Below, one piece after another: positions 56,705 to 64,000 of a DNA stretch of 64,000 nucleotides. Where the stretch lies: assembly GCA_905182555.1 (NCBI GenBank), contig CAJJBX010000021.1, positions 45,758 through 109,757 of the forward strand, read 5' to 3'. The DNA is from an uncultured Ilumatobacter sp. GTDB taxonomy: Bacteria > Actinomycetota > Acidimicrobiia > Acidimicrobiales > Ilumatobacteraceae. Under the pieces are notes generated by a model. It made no database searches. It was not told where the DNA came from and worked only from the letters and a program-made list of their open reading frames with translations. A program made the translations under genes and the position numbers. Every line of letters starts with the position of its first letter. Within the stretch, counting starts at the first letter, position 1.

Positions 56705-57214
56705 GTGACCCGACGCTCGCTGCTGCTTGCTGCCTCGCTGGTTGTTGTCGCTGCTTGCTCAGGCGGAAGCGACGAGGCAACCTCGGGCGGACGAGGCTCG
56801 TTTGTCAGCGACATCGCAGCAGCAGCTGCAGCTGTCGACGCGGCGCTTGGTGGGCCGCAAGAGTTTTTCGAAATCACAGCAACGCCCCAGCTGACCAACG
56901 TCTTCGTAGCCATTGACGGGGGCACCGCCGCGGTGCCGTACATCTATCTCGACGGTGAGCTGCAAGCGCCGGCGCCGCGAATCGACGGCGCTGCTGGCCA
57001 GACCTTCAAGGCCGACGCCATCGACTTCGACGAGGCAACGGTGCTCGATGGCGTTGAAAACGACTTGCCGAACGCCACGATCGACGCATTCAGCGTCGAG
57101 GGCGGCCCGGGCGGCTTCGTGCGTTTCGTCGTGTCTGCGCGCTCGGAACAGGGTGGGGTGCTCGACATCGTCGTTGCTCCCAGTGGTGCAGTCATCGAGG
57201 TCAACCTGCTTTGA
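56705..57214 (+). CDS. Unidentified small lipoprotein
   Basis: GTG 56705 begins MTRRSLLLAASLVVVAACSGGS, a clear lipoprotein signal with Cys near residue 18. The mature 150 residues are acidic with alternating strands (QEFFEITATPQLTNVFVAIDG, YIYLDGELQAPAPR, VLDIVVAPSGAVIEVNLL). I do not recognise the family. It is wedged between rnj and ftsK on the same strand. Confidence 0.75.
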   Translation: MTRRSLLLAASLVVVAACSGGSDEATSGGRGSFVSDIAAAAAAVDAALGGPQEFFEITATPQLTNVFVAIDGGTAAVPYIYLDGELQAPAPRIDGAAGQTFKADAIDFDEATVLDGVENDLPNATIDAFSVEGGPGGFVRFVVSARSEQGGVLDIVVAPSGAVIEVNLL

Positions 57215-57311
57215 TCGGCATTCGCTCGGGAACTCCGGGCCTTGGTCGATGATTGTCTGTTCGGACCATGCGGGACCGCTGTGACAGTCGGTTGCTACGG
57301 TTGGAGCTGTC

Positions 57312-59980
57312 ATGTCCACGTGGGGTCCGTCCAAGAAGAAGCCGCCTGCCAAGAAGCGCGCCGCGAATCAGACGTCGGCCGCCAAGCGGTCCGGCTGCTG
57401 CAGAGTTCGTCGCGCACGGCAAAGACATCTCGAGCGTCGTCGAAAGCAGACGACACCGAGGTGATGCCAGCAAGCCGCTCGAAGAAACAGCCCTCGGACG
57501 TGCGTGACCAAACCCCGTCCGAGGTCATTCGCGGCGATGGTGCTACGGCTGAACTGCGTGGCGTCCTTGACGGGCGCGAGCACGAGTTCCTTGGCCTCGG
57601 TCTGATTGGCGGCGGCGTGCTGTGTGCGCTCGCCGTGTATGTCGACCTCGCAGGCCCGTTGGGGCGCGGCATCGAGACGCTGATCGGCTGGTTCATGGGC
57701 CTTGGGCGCTTCGCCGTGCCAATCATTCTCATTGTGACCGGCGTCTCGTTCGTCAAGCGGGGTCGTTCGTACAGCCCTGTTCGCCTTGCGGTCGGCTGGA
57801 CCGCGATCGTCCTCTCGCTGCTTGGTCTGCTACACCTGCTGCGCGGGCCCGACAAGATTTCGGCGAGCGCTGACGACCTCGGCCCAGCCGGAGGTTGGTT
57901 CGGCGCGCTCGCAGCTGAGCCGCTACGAGCCGGTGTTGCCGGTCCCGGCGCCGTGGTGGTCCTCTCGGCCATGCTGATTGCTGGCGGCCTCCTCATCACT
58001 CAGACGTCATTGCGCACGATGGCCACATCGACTGGTGGGTTCCTTTCCACGCTGCTCCGGCCACTTGGCCGTGCCGCCCGGTCCGGGATCAGCAGTATCT
58101 CGACACTGAGCAGCGACCACGACGAGAGCGGCGAACTGCGTAGCTACGACTCGTCGGGGATGGCTACCTCGGGTGAACTCGCCGTCCCCGGTTCGGTTGC
58201 CGGGGAGCCGATGGCGCTGCAGGTCGGAGCCGAGTTGTACGACTTCGAACACGACGGTGACGAGTGGAGCGAGCCTGACGTGGCTGCTGGCGGGCCGTCG
58301 GCGAAACGCAAACGCGCGGCGAAAAAACCGAAACCCAAGGTGAATACCGGATCCAAGCCGGGTGACCTGGCGACCGATGGTGTCCAGGTCGGCGACTGGA
58401 TCCTTCCGCCCAACAGTTTCCTCGAAACCGCCGGCGAACAAAAGATGGACATTAAGGCCATCGAGAAGCGTGGCGAAACGCTGCAAGAGTCGCTCATCTC
58501 GCACAACGTTGAGACCGAATTGATTGGTATGACCGTCGGCCCGACCGTCACTCGTTACGAGCTCGAACTCGGCCCGGGCGTCAAGGTTGCGAAGGTCACG
58601 AACTTGCAGAAAGACATCGCCTACGCAATGGCGGCGACCGATGTGCGCATTCTGGCCCCGATCCCTGGCCGCTCGGCTATTGGCGTCGAAGTGCCGAACC
58701 ATCAACGTCAGCTCGTCGCACTTGGCGATCTGATGGTGTCTCCCGAGGCAAAGAAGGCCGATTCGCCCCTCGACGTCGCGATCGGCAAAGACATCGCGGG
58801 CAGGGCCGTCTTCCTCGACCTCGCATCCACCCCACACATGCTCATCGCTGGTGCAACGGGTGCGGGCAAGTCGTCTGGTATCAACTGCATCATCACGTCG
58901 CTGCTCATGCGGACGACACCCGATGATGTTCGCCTGATCCTGATCGACCCCAAGCAGGTCGAGATGGGGCAGTACCAGCGTTTGCCACATCTGCTCACGC
59001 AGCCGGTCACCAACCCGAAGAAGGCAGCGAACGCACTCGGGTGGGCGGTCAAGGAGATGGAGCGTCGCTACGACGTGCTCTCTGAGGTCGGCTACCGCGA
59101 CATCGGTGGCTACAACAAGTCCTTCAAAAAGGGCGAGATCGAGCAGCCCGTTGGATGGGACCCCGACAGCGCGCCGGTGTATGAGCACATGCCCTACATC
59201 GTCATCGTGGTCGACGAACTTAACGACCTGATGATGGTCGCTGCACGCGACGTCGAGGAGTCGATCACCCGCATCGCTCAAAAGGCGCGTGCCGTTGGTA
59301 TCCACCTCATCGTTGCCACGCAGCGCCCTTCGGTCAACGTCATCACCGGCGTGATCAAGGCGAACATCCCGGCCCGGATGGCTTTTGCTGTTTCGTCGTT
59401 GACCGACTCCCGAGTCATTCTCGATCAGCCCGGTGCCGACAAGCTGGTAGGCAAGGGCGACATGCTGCTCCTGCCGGGCAACTCCTCCGTCGCTAATCGC
59501 ATCCAGGGAGCGTTCATCACCGAAGAAGAGGTCCGTAAAGTCGTTGCTCACTGGCGTGCCCAAGCGCCGGAACCAATTCATTCGACCGATGTCGAAGACG
59601 GCGACGCCGCACCCAAGTTGGACGCACACGGATTCGCCGGCAGCGATCGGCCCGCACTTGTGCCGCCAACGCTGGGTGCTCCCGGCGCTGCTCCGATGGG
59701 GTCGATGGATCTCACCTCCGATGCCAACGCCTTCTCTGCTGGCGAAGAAGACGAAGACACGGTCATGATGCGCCAGGCAATGGAACTCATCGTGCGCAGC
59801 CAACTCGGCTCGACTTCGATGTTGCAGCGCAAACTCAAAGTTGGCTTCGCCCGAGCCGGTCGCATTATGGACCTCCTCGAAACTCGCGGTGTCGTTGGCC
59901 CCAGCGAGGGCTCGAAGGCGCGCTCCGTGCTGATGACGGTCGAAGAGTACGAACTACTCCAACAGAACGGCCAGCTATAG
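57312..59980 (+). CDS. ftsK: DNA translocase FtsK/SpoIIIE, probable N-terminal frameshift
   Basis: FtsK pumps chromosomal DNA at the septum. The main frame covers about 57400-59980. It has four hydrophobic helices in the first 250 residues, an acidic/proline-poor linker, the alpha and beta RecA-like motor (GATGAGKSSGINCIITSLL Walker A, YIVIVVDELNDLMMV Walker B, IATQRPSVNVITGVIKANIP) and the gamma winged helix (LGSTSMLQRKLKVGFARAGRIMDLLETRGVVGP). The best start, ATG 57312 (MSTWGPSKKKPPAKKRAANQ), is in a different frame, so an indel near 57390 is likely; the main frame has no good start of its own upstream. Confidence 0.93.
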
Positions 59981-60012
59981 CTGACAGGGCTGCGGTCTGC
60001 CAGCATGGGCGT

Positions 60013-60945
60013 ATGGCCCATGCTGTTCTCACGCCGGAGCTCACCGAGATCACTGACGGGCTGCGTTTTCCCGAGGGGCCGATCGCGATGCCTGACGGCT
60101 CGGTGATCGTCGTCGAACTGTTCTCCGCTTGCCTCACTCGGGTGTGGCCTGATGGCACCAAGGAACGGGTTGCTGAAACACCGGGGGGCCCAAACGGAGC
60201 AGCCATCGGGCCTGACGGCGCGATTTATTTGTGCAACAACGGAGGGTGCTTCACGCCGATCGAACGTAACGGCCGGTTCCAGCCGGGCGGCTACGACCCG
60301 GGGCGATACCTCGGCGGCAAGATCCAGCGGGTAGATCTACACGACGGCTCGGTCACCGATCTGTACACCGAGTGTGAGGGACGCCCGCTGCGAGCCCCGA
60401 ACGATTTGGTGATGGACGGTCACGGCGGATTCTGGTTCACTGATCACGGCATTCGCGACCTGGATGCACGGACGGCTGACCTCACAGCGATCTATCACGC
60501 AAAGTGCGATGGTTCGGAGATCACCGAGGCAATTTTCCCGGTCGAGGGTCCGAATGGGATCGGCTTGTCGCCTGCTGGCACGATGCTGTACTGGGCCGAA
60601 ACGCATACGGGGCGGGTGTTTGAACGAGAGATCGAGGAGCCTGGCCGCCTTGCGGTGGGCGGGCGGACGCGCGTCCTTCATGGGTTGTCCGGTCACCAAC
60701 TGCTCGACTCGCTGGCGGTGGATCACGACGGTTGGGTATGCGTGGCCACATTGCTCAACGGTGGCATCACGGCAATCTCACCCGACGGAGAGCACACCGA
60801 GCACCACGCCACCGGCGACATATTCACGACCAACATTTGTTTCGGTGGTGACGACATGTCAACGGCGTTCGTGACCTTGTCGGGCACGGGTCGGCTCGTC
60901 TCTTTCCCATGGCCGCGTCTTGGGCTGCGACTCGCACACCAGTAA
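60013..60945 (+). CDS. SMP-30/gluconolactonase-family protein
   Basis: A six-bladed beta-propeller of 310 residues. Metal-binding landmarks are LRFPEGPIAMPDGS (Glu), RAPNDLVMDGHGGFWFTD (Asn) and LLDSLAVDHDGWVCVAT (Asp). Repeating blades read GPNGAAIGPDGAIYLCNN and GPNGIGLSPAGTMLYWAETHTGRV. It should hydrolyse a sugar lactone or similar ester. It starts 33 bases after ftsK. Confidence 0.85.
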   Translation: MAHAVLTPELTEITDGLRFPEGPIAMPDGSVIVVELFSACLTRVWPDGTKERVAETPGGPNGAAIGPDGAIYLCNNGGCFTPIERNGRFQPGGYDPGRYLGGKIQRVDLHDGSVTDLYTECEGRPLRAPNDLVMDGHGGFWFTDHGIRDLDARTADLTAIYHAKCDGSEITEAIFPVEGPNGIGLSPAGTMLYWAETHTGRVFEREIEEPGRLAVGGRTRVLHGLSGHQLLDSLAVDHDGWVCVATLLNGGITAISPDGEHTEHHATGDIFTTNICFGGDDMSTAFVTLSGTGRLVSFPWPRLGLRLAHQ

Positions 60946-60957
60946 CAGCCTTCGGTC

Positions 60958-61007
60958 GTTTGCGTCGACGAGTTGGTTGGTATGCCACCCGATTTGTTGA
61001 CGCAAAC
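60958..61007. repeat. 44-bp intergenic repeat, copy 2, with inverted ends
   Basis: Positions 60963-61006 match copy 1 (11111-11154) at 33 of 44 bases. Here the ends also form a perfect inverted repeat, GTTTGCGTC (60958-60966) and GACGCAAAC (60999-61007). It lies 54 bases upstream of the rimO ATG. Confidence 0.55.
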
Positions 61008-61060
61008 GTGCACAAACGGGTAGAGGTGTGTCCGAATGGGTGCCAGATAGCGTCGGGCCC

Positions 61061-62413
61061 ATGGTGCAGCGGTTCTATATCGAAACACTGGGCTGCCCGA
61101 AGAACGATGTCGACTCAGACAAGCTCGTCGGTGCACTGCTTGCAGACGGCATGGAGTCGACCGACGACGCCGCAGGGGCTGACCTTGTGGTGGTCAACAC
61201 CTGCGCATTCATCGACGAGGCGCGTCGCGAATCGATCGCACGAGTGCTCGACGCCCAGCGCCTCGACGGTTCGAAGCTCGTCGTCACCGGATGCATGGCC
61301 GAGCGCTACGGCGACGAGCTGGCCGCCGAATTGCCGGAAGTCGACCAGGTCGCAGGGTTTGGCATGGCGTTCAACATGCGCCCCGAGCAGCGTGACGGCA
61401 CTGAAGTGCCCAAGCTGAAAAGCGGGCGCAAGCTCATCCCCGTATCCGAAGCGCCGCTGCCCGACTTCGATCTTCTCAACTTGCCGCGGCCGAAGTCAGC
61501 CGTGCCGTGGGCGTACGTCAAGATCGCTGAAGGCTGCGATCGTTCGTGTGGCTTCTGTGCCATCCCGAGCTTTCGTGGACCGCAGCGCAGCCGTGACGTG
61601 TCATCGATCCTCACCGAGGTCGAACAGTTGGCAGCACGCGAGATCGTGTTGGTCGCTCAGGATCTCGCCTCGTACGGCAAGGACCGCCCCGACGAAATGG
61701 GTGCCGGTTCGATCGTGCCGTTGATCGATGCCGTGGCTGCACAAGTCGACCGAGTCCGGTTGCTCTATTTGTACCCGAGCGATCTCACCGACGGCTTGAT
61801 CGATTCGATCTGCAACTCGGGTGTTCCGTATTTCGACCTTTCGCTGCAGCACGTCAGCAAGCCGTTGCTGCGCAAGATGCGCCGCTGGGGTGACGGTCAG
61901 CGCTTCCTCAATCGCATCGGTGATATCCGTGAACGCGAGCCTGAAGCAGCATTCCGGAGCAACTTCATCGTCGGCTACCCGGGCGAAACCGAAGACGACC
62001 ACGACCAGATGCTTCGCTTCATTGAAGAGGCCCAGCTCGATTGGTGCGGCTTTTTCTCGTACAGCAACGAAGACGGCACTTATGCGGCCGACTTGGTGAA
62101 GAAGGGTGAAGGCGTCGTGCCGGCCGGGCTGATGCACGAGCGGCTCGCCGAACTCCGTCAAATGCAAGACGACATCACTGCTGCTCGACGCGATGACCTG
62201 ATCGGCACCACGATGTCGGTGCTCGTCGATGCTCCGGGCGTGGCCCGCAGCCACCGTGAGGCGCCCGAGATCGATGGCATCATCCATGTCGGCGATGATG
62301 TAACGGTGGGAGAGTTCGCCGAGGTCGAGATCGTTGACGCATTGGGGCCTGATCTGGTCGCCGCTGGAGTCGATGTCGCATCGCTCGACACCGAGGAATC
62401 GGCAGCGCTGTAG
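61061..62413 (+). CDS. rimO: Ribosomal protein S12 methylthiotransferase RimO
   Basis: A radical SAM methylthiotransferase that modifies Asp88 of S12 in E. coli. The N-terminal MTTase domain has its three cysteines (ETLGCPKN, VNTCAFIDEAR, VTGCMAERY), the radical SAM motif is CDRSCGFCAIP, and a C-terminal TRAM domain ends the protein. I prefer ATG 61061 (MVQRFYIETLGC) over GTG 61028. The last base of its TAG is shared with the GTG of pgsA. Confidence 0.94.
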   Translation: MVQRFYIETLGCPKNDVDSDKLVGALLADGMESTDDAAGADLVVVNTCAFIDEARRESIARVLDAQRLDGSKLVVTGCMAERYGDELAAELPEVDQVAGFGMAFNMRPEQRDGTEVPKLKSGRKLIPVSEAPLPDFDLLNLPRPKSAVPWAYVKIAEGCDRSCGFCAIPSFRGPQRSRDVSSILTEVEQLAAREIVLVAQDLASYGKDRPDEMGAGSIVPLIDAVAAQVDRVRLLYLYPSDLTDGLIDSICNSGVPYFDLSLQHVSKPLLRKMRRWGDGQRFLNRIGDIREREPEAAFRSNFIVGYPGETEDDHDQMLRFIEEAQLDWCGFFSYSNEDGTYAADLVKKGEGVVPAGLMHERLAELRQMQDDITAARRDDLIGTTMSVLVDAPGVARSHREAPEIDGIIHVGDDVTVGEFAEVEIVDALGPDLVAAGVDVASLDTEESAAL

Positions 62414-62972
62414 TGGCAACAACGGAGGCAACGCAGAGCCAAGGCTTGTCGATCGCCAGTTGGGCGAACGCCATCACCACGGCCCGTTTACTGTTGTCGC
62501 CGTCATGTTCTGGGTGATTCCTAATCATCAGCGTGGCGCATGGATTGCCTGCCTCCTCTGGTTTGTCTTGTGTTTCAGTGACTTCATCGACGGTTACGTC
62601 GCTCGGCGACGTGGTCCCACCGCAGCGGGTGCATTCCTCGATCCGCTCGCCGACAAGGTGCTCATTCTCGGTGCCATGTTCACCCTGGTTAGTACCGACG
62701 TTTTCTGGGTGGTTCCGGTGGTCATCATCGCTGCACGTGAGCTGATCATCAGTGTCTACCGGGTTTTGGTGAGCGGTAAGGGCATCAGTGTTCCTGCATC
62801 GAAAATTGCGAAGTACAAGACGTTTGCGCAGCAACTTGCGGTCGGGTTCGCACTCCTGCCATGGACGGCGCTTGACGCCACGTGGTTGTGGAAGGGCCTG
62901 CTCTGGACCGCCGTCGTGCTGGCTTTGATCAGCGGCGCCCAATACCTCAGCCACGCCCGCAATCCGCAGTAG
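62413..62972 (+). CDS. pgsA: CDP-diacylglycerol-glycerol-3-phosphate phosphatidyltransferase PgsA, one frameshift
   Basis: GTG 62413 (overlapping the rimO stop) gives VATTEATQSQGLSIASWANA and ITTARLLLSP; a missing G near 62502 shifts the frame, after which VMFWVIPN continues. The CDP-alcohol phosphotransferase motif DFIDGYVARRRGPTAAGAFLDPLADK is complete, and several hydrophobic helices follow. It makes phosphatidylglycerol phosphate in the membrane. About 186 residues after correction, normal for the family. Confidence 0.92.
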
Positions 62973-63031
62973 CCCGCCGAGATACACCGCTGGGGCCTGG
63001 TGCAGCGCCGAATTTGGGCCACACTGAGCGG

Positions 63032-64000
63032 ATGCGTTGTGATGTGTTGGCTGTCGGAACCGAGTTATTGCTGGGCCAGATCATTGATTCGAACTCGGCC
63101 TGGATGGGGAGCGAGTTGGCGCTCCATGGGATCGATTCACTCGTGCAGGTCAAAGTCGGCGACAACATTGGCCGGATTGAAGTGCAGCTCCGGCGGATGC
63201 TGGCCGATGCCGACGCAGTCATCATGTGCGGTGGGCTCGGCCCGACACATGACGACCTGACGCGTAGCGCAATCGCTGCGGTGATGGGCGTCGAGCTCAT
63301 TGAAGATCCGGCGCTCGTCGAGGTCATCCGCTCAATGTTTGAGTCGCGGGGGCGTGTGATGGGCGAGAGCAACCGGCAACAGGCAGAGGTGCCGGTCGGC
63401 GCGTCGATCATCCCGCAGACCCGAGGTACCGCTCCCGGCTTGATCTGTCCGATCATGATTGATGGCGTGACCAAGGTGGTCTACGCAGTGCCTGGTGTCC
63501 CACACGAGATGCAGGACATGATCCACCGGGCCATCATTCCTGACCTGCTCGAGCGCAGCGGCGAACGCGCCGTCATTGCCTCGCGGGTTCTGCGTACCTG
63601 GGGCGAGAGCGAGAGCGGTCTGAACGAACGTCTGGACGGCATCATCGACCAATTGGAAACGCCGGACACGCCGACGCTCGCTTTTCTGGCGAGTGGTTGG
63701 AACGGCCTGAAGGTCCGGCTCACGGCGAAAGGCACAAGCGCTGACGCCTGCACTGCCCAGCTCGATCATTGGGAAGTAATGGTTCGCGAGGAGATCGACG
63801 AGTTCGTGTTTGGAACCGACAAAGACACCATGGAATCCGTCGTCCTCGATCTCTGTCGCCAGCGCGGTCTGACGCTGGCTGTTGCGGAGTCGGTTACCGG
63901 CGGCCTTGTCGGCGGGCGACTCACCGACATTCCGGGGGCGAGCGATGTGTTTGTTGGCGGAAGTGGTCAGCTACGCGACCTCGGTGAAGCAGCAGTTGCT
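63032..64000 (+). CDS. cinA: CinA-family protein (nicotinamide-nucleotide amidase), cut by window end
   Basis: ATG 63032 gives MRCDVLAVGTELLLGQIIDS, the molybdopterin-binding-like (MoCF) domain of CinA, with MCGGLGPTHDDLTR and VYAVPGVPHEM. After a linker the C-terminal amidase domain begins (LTLAVAESVTGGLVGGRLTDIPGASDVF). Near 63962 an extra A shifts the frame: the neighbouring frame reads VVSYATSVKQQL, the expected continuation. CinA hydrolyses NMN or ADP-ribose in characterised members and is often next to pgsA and recA. Confidence 0.93.
   Translation, partial: MRCDVLAVGTELLLGQIIDSNSAWMGSELALHGIDSLVQVKVGDNIGRIEVQLRRMLADADAVIMCGGLGPTHDDLTRSAIAAVMGVELIEDPALVEVIRSMFESRGRVMGESNRQQAEVPVGASIIPQTRGTAPGLICPIMIDGVTKVVYAVPGVPHEMQDMIHRAIIPDLLERSGERAVIASRVLRTWGESESGLNERLDGIIDQLETPDTPTLAFLASGWNGLKVRLTAKGTSADACTAQLDHWEVMVREEIDEFVFGTDKDTMESVVLDLCRQRGLTLAVAESVTGGLVGGRLTDIPGASDVFVGGSGQLRDLGEAAVA

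Noticed and set aside
58007..59803. A 598-codon minus-strand open frame opposite ftsK
   Set aside because: Antisense shadow; the plus frame has all FtsK motor motifs.

Overview
The window comes from a high-GC actinobacterium. Gene content and order point to class Acidimicrobiia (Ilumatobacter-like), although this placement is from memory of gene sets and not from a tree. Supporting traits are F420/FMN luciferase-like oxidoreductases, a wax ester synthase/DGAT acyltransferase, several FadD ligases and split MFE-2 type beta-oxidation genes, a mycothiol-nitroreductase relative (Rv2466c family), DUF742, and actinobacterial rimP-nusA-ylxR-infB and dapA-rnj-ftsK-rimO-pgsA-cinA orders.

Layout. 1-12.3 kb: mostly minus-strand lipid and sugar metabolism (WS/DGAT, PAP2 phosphatase, RecB-like nuclease, hydrolase, LapA-like protein, a broken SDR, GH65 phosphorylase with beta-phosphoglucomutase, FadD19-like ligase, LLM oxidoreductase), then a scrambled plus-strand acyl-CoA dehydrogenase. 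12.3-12.9 kb: a 17-copy octanucleotide array beside a degenerate minus-strand ORF. 12.9-25.3 kb: enoyl-CoA hydratase, acyl-CoA ligase, typA, larE, LLM oxidoreductase, a VWA lipoprotein with a DUF742 gene, a geranylgeranyl-reductase-type flavoprotein, and an SDR plus hydratase-2 pair bounded by inverted copies of a REP-like element. 25.3-36 kb: proS and the translation operon rimP-nusA-ylxR-infB-[selenoprotein candidate]-rbfA-truB-ribF. 36-43.4 kb: a substrate-binding protein with a decayed ABC permease, rpsO, pnp, dapB, tpx and a membrane protein. 43.4-48.1 kb: a FadD ligase and three lipoproteins (cupredoxin, beta-helix, DUF1996). 48.1-53.9 kb: a polar amino acid ABC transporter, malic enzyme, an LPG-synthase-like membrane protein and a wHTH protein. 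54-64 kb: dapA-rnj-lipoprotein-ftsK-SMP30-rimO-pgsA-cinA (cut by the window end).

Two themes stand out. First, a DsbA/Rv2466c-family gene at 33032-33691 has an in-frame UGA exactly where the catalytic Cys should be, followed at the right distance by a SECIS-like hairpin. It sits between infB and rbfA and is bracketed by two 33-bp perfect palindromes, so it looks like an inserted selenoprotein cassette. Second, about 17 genes, including essential ones, carry frameshifts that mostly look like one-base homopolymer errors. At least three genes also hold short segments that do not belong to them: a WD40 repeat in the acyl-CoA dehydrogenase, a trehalose-6-phosphate-synthase-like stretch in rpsO, and an 88-bp insert in the VWA lipoprotein. 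I read the frameshifts mainly as sequencing or assembly error and the segments as probable chimeras, but they need raw-read checking. No tRNA, rRNA, CRISPR, prophage or complete insertion sequence was seen.
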